Below are positions 23,897 to 36,313 of a stretch of 64,000 bases of DNA, piece by piece (position 1 is the stretch's first letter; every line of letters starts with the position of its first letter). The stretch is taken from NCBI GenBank assembly GCA_024336345.1, contig JANFOG010000005.1, positions 2,666,001 through 2,730,000 on the forward strand, in the 5' to 3' direction. The stretch is from Mariannaea sp. PMI_226 (lineage: Eukaryota > Ascomycota > Sordariomycetes > Hypocreales > Nectriaceae). A program made the position numbers and the translations under genes. The notes below the pieces were generated by a model, which saw only the letters and a program-made list of their open reading frames with translations, had not been told where the DNA came from and ran no database searches.

Positions 23897-26109
23897 GTAC
23901 AGGTCTCAAGGAAAACACAAATAAATGAGGTAGGTCGGTGGATCAGGTACACTAAAACCTGACTTGCATAGAAAAGATACCTGATCCACTGGAGCTACCT
24001 TATTATCCTTGCCCTTTTGCGGCCTGCACCTTTTCGGCTCATGAGGGAGATGGAGATTTGTTGAGTAAAAATGGGCAAGGTATATAGTTACCTTGCCTAG
24101 CGAACCTACCTAGGTAAGGTCCGGAGGTTTGTGCTGCACATCGATAATTGGGCCAAGAAATAAAATCACCGATGTTGCAAATGGACGAAGGAGCGGTGAG
24201 GATGGCTGGACTGGTTTTCGTTACCCAAGGAAGAGAGAAGAGGGGAGAAGGGGGAGAGAAGTGTCCGTACTGCGCTTTGATGAGACAGTCAATTGGCATA
24301 CGAGAGGAGAGGGAGGGGGGGGGAAGCAGGGCAAGCTATCCGTCTTTTGTAAATGATTTTCACCAGGTGACCAACTCTGGGATAGACGGACATGGATCAT
24401 ACGGCAGTACGGAGCATAGCATAATTAATTGATTAAAACAATCGAAATGATATCTTCTAGTCGACCCTCCCCCTTGGTCCATAAGGATAGTAATTGACTT
24501 GAATGTATGGAGCCAATTGAAGACAGTCAAAACAAACTTTTAATAACGTAATTGGTGTATATAGCTTTTGCTTTTGCTTTTGTATGTTTGTTTTCAGATA
24601 CATCGCTACTTTGGTCTAGAAATCTATGATGTTGCATCTCAAATCTCAATTGAGCTTTGCGATAATTATCCACCTTGCACCTGACAAATTCATCAAGGTC
24701 CAATTGGACATGTTTCAAACTTGGCGGGAAAGATCATACAAAATTAGTAGGTGATGTACCAATATAAAGAGCGAAGAGCTGGAATCAAAAGATGTTATCC
24801 CGAATGCCATCCCGACTTGACGAAACCAAACGCATCCATCACGCTGCTTTTTTATTTATTTTTATTTTTATTTTATTTATTCCGCCCTGTCGTGTCTTGT
24901 GACAGAGAGCAAAGTACGTACTTCACATACATAGGCAGTATATTCCCTCGTACGTATGGGATCTCGGCCCATCGTCTTTTCGCTCCAGCATCCGATTGGG
25001 GGCTGGACGAGTCAGGTCTAGTCGGGCCGGCCCTTTTTCCCCCAGTCCTCAATGTCCTTGAGTCCGTTTGAGGGACAAATCGCTGCCTGGTGCGCAACGC
25101 CCACCTACTACTACTAAACAGTGCCCGGCTCTTCTTGTTCGCTTGACTGTACCTAGGTTAGCCATGGACCATTTATTTTTATTTTTATTTTTATTTTTCA
25201 TTTTTTTTTTTGCAATTAAATTTATCCTCCCAAGTTTTGAGTCCAAATACCGAAAAGAAATAGCCTCTTGGCTTTGGCTGCTGTGTTTTGTTGTTCGGTC
25301 AACTTGTCCATCTAATTGGCTCTCACGAGTTTTATCCGCAGCTATGAAGTAATGTATTTACCTACGTAGTGACCGGGTCTGTGGTCTATAATTAATTACT
25401 CTTTCGTTTTGGAAATGTTGGGAGGGTCCGGGGTGGACATCCATCCCCCCCTCATGAGGAGATGCTCCTTTTGGAAAAGCTCCAGGGGAAGGGATTCCGG
25501 GATTATTTATGCGTGGGCCCCAGGGCAAGGGGAGAGGGTAGAGGGGGGGGGGGGGAGGAGGAGGATGAGGAGGAGGAGGGAGGAAGCAGAATACGTAGAG
25601 GGAGGCTGGGGTACTGTGCCGTACGTTTGCTCGGTAGGGATTTCATTACGGAGAATATTTGTTCATTGGGACTGTATTTTTGTCCCCCCTCCCTTGGACG
25701 GTTTCGAAAGCGAAGGAATGGATGTTTGGGCAATTTGAGAAGCACTCACAGACCCCTACCATCGTAGAAACTGGGCGCTGCCCTCCGTCATGCCTGCAGA
25801 TCTTTGGGGCGGAAACGGAGGATCAGTGTGGCCGAGCACACGAGCTGGGAGGATTTTCTGTTTCGTGGCGCTGCCTGTTTGTGAGTTGTCAGCCAACCAT
25901 GAGGCAAAGCCCCCCCGGGCGAACGTCAGAACGTCAGCACCAAATGTCCAAAAGATGAGTGGACAGTGGGCAGCTTGGAGATTAGCCGTAAATTGGACTT
26001 TGCGTAAAATATAAATAAATCAATCCCAGGGCGATGCAGTCTCATAGTACACTGCCGCAAGCCATTATTCATGCCAGCCCTTATTCTTGTACATGCAGTA
26101 CTCCGTAAT

Positions 26110-26123
26110 ACATAGTACTATGT
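26110..26123. repeat. Perfect 14-bp palindrome ACATAGTACTATGT
   Basis: Self-complementary over all 14 bases, just after a GTACTCCGTA word (26098-26107). Half of it (ACATAGTAC) recurs elsewhere in the window. Confidence 0.85.
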
Positions 26124-27139
26124 GTCATTTAGTTTTGAAACAAGGGTTCGTGAGTGTTCAGATCAGATCAGATGGGTACGTACATCGCATACCCTTACCG
26201 TGGCCAGACAGGTATCTGATGTAAGACGTCTGGAACACTCCATAATAATCTTTTAGATGACGGAGCTGTCTCTTGGCAAGCAAGGCTGGCGAGAGGGAAC
26301 AGAAAGTACAGTACTTTGGGACTGGGGGGGAGTAGAGTAAACAGAGAATACCTGCCAGCCGTCCGTGGCGCGATTGACCGCTTCTTTTTTTCCCTCTTAA
26401 CTCCCCGAGTTTTATCATGTGATTTACATGTGTACAATCAATTCTATAATTACAAAGTAATTAGTTACATTGGGTATCAAATGTGAGGTGATCTGCACGC
26501 ATCCTTTTGGGAGGGCCCAGTCAACACTTCGCCCACTGCTTGAACTGAGACATGAACAGCTCAACTACCCTGATTTGGGGCAAGAAAGAGGGTAGGTAAA
26601 GTGCAGAGTGCAGAAAGTTGGATGTAATTAAAATAAATAAATAAAAAAAGGGAAAAATGGGCGAGATGTCAATTATTCTTGCTACTTGTTAACAACTTGA
26701 ATATCTACCTGGGTACGCCGTACTTCACCTCGTAATGATGCGGAATACGGATCGGATACATCCATCCTATGCCATACTTAGTAGGTAGCTAGGTAGGGCC
26801 GGTTGGCATCTTCCGATCGTACATTTGACTGCGGCTCGTTCGTAAACCAATTTATTACAGGGGGCGATTTGCCCCGGATAGGACTGGAAAACAGGCAGAA
26901 AGAAGAATATATGGGAAAATAGGAACAGGACAGGACCATGGCAGAGTGGATAATAATAATACCGCATAAACATGAGATATTGTCTGCAGTCTCTTGACCG
27001 TCGTTTTCTTGAATCGAGGCCAATCAACAAGCCCAACCCTCGTCGTTTTGGTCCTTCTAGACCGCGGCCCTGTCCAAAGGCCGCCCCAAAAAATACTCTC
27101 GACTCTCGATCTCCTTTTTTCCCTCTCACTTGCTCGCTC

Positions 27140-27161
27140 AATCTCTCTCTCTCTCTTTCTC
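27140..27161 (+). repeat. (CT)n tract in putative promoter block
   Basis: A run of CT units within the pyrimidine-rich block 27100-27300. Such tracts mark core promoters and leaders in filamentous fungi; no gene start directly follows. Confidence 0.6.
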
Positions 27162-29103
27162 GACTTCTTTTTTCTTCTCTCTTCTCTAATCTCCCTATCT
27201 CGCAGTTTGACTTCTAGTTCCTCAACTCGCCTACTGAACTTCCCGGTGCTGACCAAATTGCATCATCGCTTAACCCCATCCCCCCCCATTCGCTCCTTCA
27301 ACCCCCACCGCCTCCAACAATTGAGGGGACCCACGAACTCGGCACCCGGCAGCGGTTTACTCGTTCACCTTCTACTACGAAGCACTATCATTGCCACTAC
27401 CATACGGGAAATCCAATAGGACACGCGACACCAACGACACTAACGCTAAGAAAAAAAAGGAGAACACCGAGAGAAAGAAGACAGAGTCGGGGAAATCGGT
27501 AACTAGGGGAAATAAAGACAAGAAAAGCCGCCTGTTCCCTACTACGCCGTACCAACATCTCGACATTTATTTCGCTTCTTCCATTTTCACATGTGATTGC
27601 GGCTGTTTAATTTCCGTTTTGGACAAGTCACAAACAGAATAGCGCCAAGTCCCTACCAAGTTGAAGAGGGGCAGCTGAGAGCTGGTGAGGATTGCAACGG
27701 AAGAGTCCGTTCAACAAAAAATAGTGAGAGGGAGAGAAGAGATTCGTTCGTTTCCCTCATGGTCTTTTAACTACAGTACTGCCCCGTCCCCTCCCCGCTG
27801 TCCGCGCTCTCTGTCATCCATCACTGGGGCGCATCCAATAAATTCCCGGCGCTGCGCGCATACTCTTCGACGCACCTGATATTGAGTTACCACCAACACA
27901 CGCACACCCGAACGCACGCATCCAGGACCCGACGGAAAAAGGAACACTGGAAAACGGCGGCCCAAGCAAAAGTATATGTATGGTATTGGACGCCGTGGTT
28001 CCGTTCATTTGACAGAAGAGAGGAGAAGAGAAGAAGAGAAGAGCAGCAAGGGCCAAAAAAAATAAGAACGAACGAACAGGTTCATTGGGCACGCGGGTCA
28101 GAGTTGTGTAAGTGGCTCGCACAAGATGCATGCACCTTTTCTACCTCTATTCTCTCCGTTTTCCAACCATTGGCTGCCTACCTCGCTATTTTTTCTTTCT
28201 TCTTCCCCCCCTCTCCCAATTACCAAACACCCATGTCATTTTGATGATTGCATTAGCTAACAAAGATCCTTTTTTTTTTCTCATGTTGAAGCATCGGAGT
28301 CCTACTCCATACCTAGGTAATCTGACTTGTTTGAAGAGCAAGCCAAGCAAGCATCTTTCCGCTACGTCACCAACATACCTCCTGTAGGTAGGTGCCAAGG
28401 TGCCAAAGTTGCCAAAGGTGGGAAGCATCCCCACGCTGCCGTCGATCCAATTCGGCAGCCTCGATCCAGTAACAGCGCATACCCTCCCCTCCCGTCCTTC
28501 CCACCACGACACCACAACACCCTCAATCAAGGTGACGTGGGAGTTTTGGGTAAGGTAGGTAGCCTACCAACCAACCCCAAGGTAACGCAGGTTAAGGTGA
28601 GGTACTGTACTTGGGGTACTTTGCCTTTGTACCGCACAAGGGTACCAACACCAGGTACCTGAACAACTCGCTGTCACCACTGGTCACACTGTCACACTGT
28701 GGACTTTGGGACTTCGTCTTGAATCACAAAAAACTTTGAGTTTCAGCTGGAGTAAGGGCTGAAGTCACCAGGAATAAGCCACTTGGGACGGATTGGACGG
28801 ATTGGACGGCTTCGACGCAACTGGGACGGACCCCAAACCAGCCTCTGTCTCTTTGTTGTACGAGTTTCCCCTCTCCTCTCCGAGTAAGCCTAAAAAAGTC
28901 CAAAGCCCAAAGCCCCGAAAGCTCCAAGGCGCTGTCCACACACCTACGCACCACCCCCCCGCTCCCCCAGACGGGAGCCACCATCGCCAGGTCCCATCCA
29001 TCCAATGCTCAAGGTGGAAAGCTGCCCGCAGCCCCAAAGTACCCAATCCACCACACCTCCCAGCAAGCTCCATTCCCTGCTGAGTGTCTGGGCTACCGTC
29101 ATC

Positions 29104-32100
29104 ATGGTGCGCATCATTCCCACTCGCCTTAAATCCTCCTCATCGCCGTCGTCTTCTTCTTCCTCCACCATCCACAACAGTAGAACAAACAGCCCCATGC
29201 GCTCCTCAAAAGCCGATTCTAGCCCGTCCCGGGATGCCGGGAACGGCCTCGCACTCAAGGTCGACATTATCAAGGTAATTCACTCTGCTGACCACCTCTG
29301 GCAAACCCATCCCACCGTCATCATTCGACCCCGCCTGTCCCTCCCCTAAATCAGGACCATGTTTCCTACATCACCGCCTGTCTCGTGGCCGTGTTGCAGT
29401 ACTGTTCCCCTGCAGAATCCTATCTTGCGCGCGTTCTGTCGCCTTCAAAATCAGGATAAGCACATCGAGAAAGAAAGCGAACAGTCCTGGGGAAAAGGGG
29501 AGGAAATAGGCTTCAAGAAAGCAAGAAGCAACGCTCATGAACTCTCAACTAATCGAGCTCTTTTATTCAACAGGCCCGAAACCTCGCAGCCAAAGATCGC
29601 AGTGGCACCTCTGACCCTGTGAGTAGCCGCCCTCCTTTTCCTCCATCAACTACGACACATCAGTCAATTCTTTGCCTGTGCCCCTACGCCATACACACAT
29701 GTGCAATCGACCTGACCGCAAAAAAAATTCTTGTTTAGTTTCTCGTTCTTTCTCTCGGCGACGCCCGCATTACTACCCACACCGAACCGAAGACACTCAA
29801 TCCCGAATGGAATGTGTCCGAAGTGATACGCATTACATCAGTCCAGAACCTGGTCCTTGATGTCATATGCTGGGACAAGGATCGTTTCGGAAAGGATTAC
29901 ATGGGAGAATTCGAGCTGGCCCTCGAGGAGATATTCCAGAATGAAAAGGCAGAGCAAGAACCCGCCTGGTATGGCCTCAAGAGCAAACGCCCTGGCAAGA
30001 AGACGAGCATTGTCTCCGGAGAGGTTCAGCTTCAGTTCACTCTTCTCGACACATCTGACCCTTCTGCAACTCCCGAGAAAATCTTGGACAAATTTTATAG
30101 CCTTGTCCGTTGTGTCCCCGTCACTTCGTCGAGGAACATCACCCCCTCCATGACACCTAGCTTGGCGCCGACTGCCTTCCCTCCTCGATCTGTCCCTGCC
30201 TCCTCAGATACTAACGCTGGAGACGATGATGACGACGACGATGATGATGATGAGGAAGAAGAAGAAGATCCTTCTAAGCCTGAGACTGCCGAGAAGCGCC
30301 GGCGCCGTTTGCGCATCAGAGGCCTCAAGAAGAGACGACGACAGAACCCATACGCCTTCATGGGCAATGGCTCCGATGTTGTCGGCATCATTTTCCTAGA
30401 GATTGTAAGAATCACCGATCTTCCACCCGAGAAGAACCTCACCCGTACCGGTTTCGACATGGATCCTTTCGTCGTGACATCACTGGGCAAGAAGACTTAC
30501 CGAACCCGCCGCGTCCGCCACAACCTTAATCCCGTCTACAACGAGAAAATGCTTTTCCACGTTCAGGGCCACGAGCAACAATACAGTTTCGCCTTTACTG
30601 TAATCGATCACGATAAATATTCAGGCAACGACTTCATCGCCTCATGCAACCTACCCATCAAGGAACTAATTGAAAAATGTCCCAAGGCGAGTCCGGAGAC
30701 TGGCCTGTATGATGTTCGAGTTCCCACCCAGGCTGCCCCAATGGCTCGTTCCCGGTTCAAGAAGTTGGGCATGTCGCGCTCGTCGTCGACACAGAGTCTT
30801 AGCAAGATGATACGGCCCTCGCTCACTAAGAGCACTTCCTCCAATAGCACCACTACTCCTCCGTCTGTGACGTCTGCTCCTGCTCCAGGTCTGCTGTGCC
30901 CCCCTGAAGGTGGCAACGGTTCAGAAACAGTGGACTCGGCTCCAGAACTCGAGGACCCGGACTTCAACGAGTACGTTGTGCCCTTGACGATGAAAGTGCA
31001 GGACAAATGGGAAGGGAAACACAACCCTACCCTCTACCTTCGCGCAAAGTACATGCCGTACTCTGCCCTTCGCCAGCAGTTCTGGAGGGCTATGCTCCGG
31101 CAATACGATGCGGATGAGAGTGGCAAGATCAGCCGAGTAGAATTGACGACCATGCTCGAGTCTCTCGGATCTACGCTCAGCGAGAATACCATTGACAAGT
31201 TTTTCCAGCGATTCCCCCATGAGGGTGCTGACCACGACGAGAGTTGGGAGCTCACCATGGATGAGGCTGTCACTTGCTTGGAAGATCAGCTTGATTCCAA
31301 GGGAGGGCGACAAACAACCGTCTCAGACAAACTCAAGAGCCTCGTGCCTGACATGAAGAATCTACTCAACGTTCCCGGTAAGGGCAATGAGTCTGGACTG
31401 ACGAGCTCGGAATCCTCTAGTGTGCTAGATCTAGACATAGATTCTGGTAACCAAACGTCGACTACAACTATCAACGTGCCCGGACTCGCGTCGCCGGCAG
31501 GCGAGGAAGGCGAGCTGGTGGAGCTTGACGACGATCGATCGGAGGAACATGTTGTGGAGATTCGTGAATGTCCCATCTGCCACCAGCCTCGCTTGAACAA
31601 GCGCAATGATACCGACATCATCACACACATCGCCACATGTGCGAGCCAGGATTGGAGGCAGGTCAACAGCGTCCTGATGGGTGGGTTCGTGACAGCCAGC
31701 CAGGCGCAGCGAAAATGGTACTCCAAGGTCATCACCAAGATCTCGTACGGTGGGTATAAGTTGGGTGCCAACTCGGCCAACATCCTAGTCCAAGATCGAA
31801 TCACAGGTCAAATCAATGAGGAAAAGATGAGCGTCTATGTACGACTAGGCATCCGTCTCCTCTACAAGGGTCTGAAGTCGAGAGATATGGAGAACAAGCG
31901 AAGTGAGTTGAAACCTGGATTGGGGGAGACTAATGATGCGTAAGAAGCTGACATAGAGAACAACCAAACAGTCCGAAAGATGCTCAAGAGCCTGAGTATC
32001 AAGCAAGGCAAGAAGTTTGACGACCCAGCGTCCAAGGATGAGATTGAGAAATTTATCGAGTTCCACGGCCTGAATATGTCAGAGGTCCTGCTTCCATTGG

Positions 32101-33034
32101 ACGAGTTCAAGAACTTCAACGAATTCTTCTATCGTGCTTTGAAGCCCGGGGCTCGCCCTTGCTCGGCTCCTGATCACCCGCGTGTGGTTGTCTCACCTGC
32201 CGATTGCCGATCCGTTGTCTTTAACTCCATTACTCAAGCGACCAAGATTTGGGTCAAGGGCCGCGAGTTCAACATGAAACGACTTCTCGGTGATGCGTAC
32301 CCTGAAGATGTGGCGCGTTACGAAGGAGGTGCCCTGGGCATCTTCCGGTTGGCTCCTCAGGACTACCATCGCTTCCACATTCCGGTCGACGGCATCATGG
32401 GCAAACCCAAGACGATCGAGGGCGAGTATTACACTGTCAACCCAATGGCCATCCGTTCGGCGCTGGACGTGTACGGAGAGAATGTTCGAGTCCTGGTTCC
32501 CATCGACAGCGAACATCATGGACGCGTCATGGTGATTTGCGTGGGAGCCATGATGGTGGGAAGCACGGTCATCACTCGCAATGAAGGCGACCGTGTACAG
32601 CGAGCGGAAGAGCTAGGCTACTTCAAGTTTGGTGGCAGCACAATATTGCTGTTATTTGAGCCTGGCAAGCTGATGTTTGACGACGACCTCGCAGACAATG
32701 CCAGCGGTGCCCTCGAGACCTTGGTAAGTGTGGAGACTTCTAGAATGAATCTAATCTTTGATGCGGTCTAGCTGGACGTGGGCTAACGTCGATGTGTAAC
32801 GTGTAGATTCGAGTGGGTATGTCGATCGGTCACTCGCCGGATGAGCCGCAGTGGACTCCGGATATGCTCCAAAAGGATCACGAGTTTACGGATGCGGAGA
32901 AGCGGGAAGCGAAGCGCCGGATCCAGGGCAACGTGGCTCTGCAGGACTCTCCAGAGGGCAGTGGTGATGACCGACCAGTATCGCGACCATCTCAGCAGCC
33001 TACAGTCAATACGATGGCGGCATCAGCCATGTAA
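29104..33034 (+). CDS. PSD2: Phosphatidylserine decarboxylase, C2-domain (Psd2) type
   Basis: Five exons (29104-29274, 29574-29618, 29739-31902, 31972-32723, 32807-33034) encode 1,119 aa. The enzyme decarboxylates phosphatidylserine to phosphatidylethanolamine; Psd2 types act in Golgi/endosomal membranes. Order: Ser-rich N-terminus; C2 domain (about 50-140) split over three exons; acidic Asp/Glu run (about 233-250); second C2 domain (about 286-385); EF-hand loop with DADESGKISRVE (about 528); a CPIC...HIATC element (about 683-706) that could bind zinc; then the catalytic domain with DYHRFHIPVDG and the autocleavage motif GGST (about 1014-1017), where the Ser becomes the pyruvoyl group. GGST rather than LGST is the Psd2-type form. 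Intron 1 is 299 nt. The ATG starts MVRIIPTRLK directly before a Ser run. Confidence 0.93.
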
Positions 33035-36000
33035 AGGGGAGTTGATCATTAATTAAAGCAGAAGCATCAGGATGGGAAGCAGGAGCAGAAGATGGTGATG
33101 AATTCTACAAGCTACAGAGAGCGATTAGACATGTTACAACGTACATTTATAGAGATGAGGGGAACCAGGCTTGGAGAGGCTCAACGACCAATCACCTGGA
33201 TGAACGGAACCCAGCCGAGAATGACGGGGCTGGCGGGTTAGGATAAGGAAGGGCAGGACAGGATAGGACTGGATATTTATTGTTGGATGATGACAAATGT
33301 GGCATAGGCACAGGGGGATTTATTTTCAACAAAACAAAGAAACCAAACCAAGACAGGGAAATCATCAATTTTTTTTCTTCTTCTTTATGTAGGAGATGAT
33401 TCACCTGAAAGTCTGATGGTGAGGTGAGAAGAGCGAATGTGCTTGGGAGTTTAGATGAGAAAGCGAATGATTTTTGTCAATATGAACAGGCGCAAATAAC
33501 AAAGCTTCGTCATGTTTTCATTTTTTTTCTTATTTATTATTTTACTTGTTCTTGCTCATTATCCTTGGGTCGGTTCTCTCTTTGGATCGTTTCTTGTCAT
33601 TTCGAGCTTGGAGTTTTCACTCAAGAGTGAAACCCCCCCTTTCTTCTTTTTCTTCTTCTTCTTCTTCTTCTTCTTTGTTTTGGCCCATTTACTCCCTTTG
33701 GAAGACCCGAGACGCAAAGTCTAGAGAAGGATAGATTGGGAGGAGATAATTTTATTATAAGAGGTCTTGAGGAGGGAAGCTGAAGAGATGGGAACGAGAT
33801 GTATTCTATAGCAAGGTCAGCACAAATTACTTACAGTTCACATCCAACCCTCTTCATACCCCCCCCTCCTCGGAAAGGTTTTGATGTCGTTCCCGTCGGA
33901 TGAGAGAGAGGGAGAGAATGAGGGGGGGGGGAAGACGGGATTGAGTGAGGCTCTTCGGGATCGATCCGATGAGGGGAAAGAAAAAGAAGATCCAGGCAAA
34001 CGGGTTTTAAGGTTCAGTGCATGGAGTCTACCTTGTTCTCCATCGGTAGTTATAATTGTATGTGACTGCAGAGTACAGTAGTACACTCAAGTCCAGATCC
34101 GATTTATCTATCCGATCCCAGCATCCGAGATGTGTCAAGAATTATCAAAGCCGTTATTTTATTTATTTTTTATTTTTTATTTTTAGGTATTTTTTCCCTC
34201 CTCCCTCTCTTGGTCATGTTTTCCCGCTTTTTTGAATACTTACAAGATAACCCTTCATTATACCCTCTGCAAGTTCATTGTTAACTTTTTTTTAAATTTT
34301 ATTTCCTTTGCTTTACTTCCACCTCGCTTTACTCCGCAATGGGCATCCATTCAGGTTATAACCAAAACTTATCATCCATGTATTTCTCCTCCCTGAAGGC
34401 AGATTGGGACTATAGCACATGTATAACAAAACACACCCCCTTGCTCTGGTGCTCATTTGAAAAAACCCCCCATGGCAACATCTCGGCGGGGTCCGATCCC
34501 ACCCCCCTCCCCCCCCTTGTCACCTCAAGCTATCTGTGGGCAGATGGTCACGCCACCTTTTTGTTTTCTCCAACGGGTCGGGGGATTTTTTTTTAAAATG
34601 GGCGGTGGGTTGGGGGTGATTTTGGGAGGAGCAAAAGGGAGAGAAAAGAGGGGGGGTGGAAGAGAAAAATTGGTGATTGGGCCGACATCGTCTATATCAC
34701 CAGGATGCTGACTGTGTGATGGCTGTAATGACTATAACAACAGCATATGAACATACTTAATTAGCACCTTAATAAGGCAGGGTGCCTGGTTGGAAAAGAT
34801 GAGGATACCCTTAGTGCAATTCAACGGTTTCCCACCGTCTTTTTAGAAGGAGTTGTCAACGGGCATATTACATTGTGATCGGTGAGCGAGGCGGGATAGG
34901 AAAATAAAAACGAGCCATCACATCCAAAAGTGTTGCAATATTGGAAAGGGAGAAAAAAAATAAATGATCCATCTGGCTTCTTCATAGGGTTTCGGGTATC
35001 TATATAAAACACTACGTTCCAGATTAATAAGTTGAAAAAAAAGGCCATATCAAGAAAAACGCTACACAAACAGACAAGTCCAAGCAGTAGAGTGATCAGC
35101 TAGAACTAACAAGGGATGAATCCAAGTCGCCTCCAAGTCGCCTCCATTCAAAGAGAGAGAACCACTGATATGGGTAAGATGGAATGAAAGAAGAGAAAAA
35201 CAGAGAGGCCTGCCTTTCAGTTCCTTTGCATAATGTCCAAATGTCGTACAGCTGGCAGTTTCCAGTCTCTCAAGTCCCCAGTCTCAGTACCCCAACCAAG
35301 CTCCAACTCTCCAACTCCAACTCCGGACCTTTCGGTAATAAGATTATTCGTCACCAAACCATTCAAGGGGGGTGCCGCGACCTTGAGGTTCTTTCGAGAA
35401 GCATCCGAGTGGGGCACGCAGCAACCTCTGTGGCCTTTATGCCACTTTACCTCGAGATGCCGTCATGGCCTTAATAATCAGTGGTTTGTGCGCACAGAGT
35501 AACCCATGTTTCTTTTCGGTTGTCGTTGTCTCCACCGGATTTTCCCCCACTGCGAGAACCAAGGTCCTAGAGCCGTTCGTCTTGACAGATGGTGCCGTGA
35601 TCGGTGGCATCCTGTTCCCCAATAACCTGAAAGAAAAGGGAACTTTGTGTTATTTTTTCAATCTCTTCAGGTTTGCCGTCCTTTGTTCGAAGCCGTGTGA
35701 TTTTCTTGATATTCCCACTAGAATCTCTGTGATGATTGTCTTAAAGGGAAGTCAACGAGCTTGCTCAGTTGTTAGAAGTCGTTTGTCCATCCATCCATGA
35801 GTTGCACCCCTTCCTAAAGCAAGGAAATTCCTTCGCAACTTCAAGTATTGGGAGTGAAAAAAAAAGGGAAGTACTCCAAAAATGCAGGCAATTATATGAT
35901 AAATTTCAAGTGCGCCAAGGCCCTTCCAGTCCCGATTGTGCCCCCCAAAAAAATAATTCCTTTGCAATCGTCGTCATTTTCTCGTGTAACACCATTGTTG

Positions 36001-36091
36001 AAGAGAAAGGAAACAAATGTAAAAATGAAGAAAAGGTTTAGGCATTGCAAAACCCTCTCTCACTCTTCAGAGCTTGTTATCTCATCCCCAT
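33035..36091. other. Intergenic: PSD2 3' UTR and unannotated DNA
   Basis: No supported ORF. It contains a TTC repeat (about 33640-33675), AT-rich tracts (34150-34190) and G/C homopolymers (33923-33933, 34507-34520). The last part is probably the 3' UTR of the small minus-strand ORF that ends at 36092. Confidence 0.5.
33640..33675. repeat. (TTC)n microsatellite
   Basis: About nine uninterrupted TTC units after a T/C-rich lead-in, downstream of PSD2. Confidence 0.8.
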
Positions 36092-36313
36092 TTAGTTGCG
36101 ACTACTGGAATTCCAGTCATCCGAAGCTGTGGACGAGCGTCGTCGTTCTGAGCGTTGGGTAGGGGGAGATGGGGAGCGCGAGAAGGGTCGCATGAATACC
36201 GACGGGGGCGGGGACTGGGACGAGTTGGGCTCAGGAGAAGGCTGTCGGATCTGACGCCATGAAGCAGAGATCTGCTTGCAGAGATGAGCGGACATGGTGT
36301 AAGTGGGTGACAT
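36092..36313 (-). CDS. Small Ser/Pro/Arg-rich protein, 73 aa (predicted)
   Basis: I do not recognise a family. An intronless ORF starts at an ATG in the good context TTTACAATGTC and has a second in-frame ATG seven codons on. Most third positions are C or G (TCC, ACC, CTC, AAG, CAG, ATC), as in the real genes here and unlike the random ORFs around it. The leader upstream (36314-36590, read on the minus strand) is CT- and CA-rich like other fungal leaders in this window. The product starts with a short, possibly helical segment (MSAHLCKQISASWRQIRQ), followed by a Ser/Pro-rich stretch and an RRRSST site that fits a basophilic kinase. It has no signal peptide or membrane segment. Confidence 0.5.
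   Translation of the reverse strand: MSPTYTMSAHLCKQISASWRQIRQPSPEPNSSQSPPPSVFMRPFSRSPSPPTQRSERRRSSTASDDWNSSSRN

Larger units (their letters stand above)
23203..29103. other. 5.9-kb gene-poor region upstream of PSD2
   Basis: No supported gene. It starts with the 3' UTR of the regulator (T-rich, 23230-23330). It holds a 14-nt tandem repeat (23841-23896), the palindrome at 26110-26123, and a dense CT-rich block at 27100-27300 that looks like a transcription start region. The 83-codon Lys-rich ORF at 27391-27642 lacks support. The block may belong to a long spliced PSD2 leader or a separate non-coding transcript. Confidence 0.5.
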
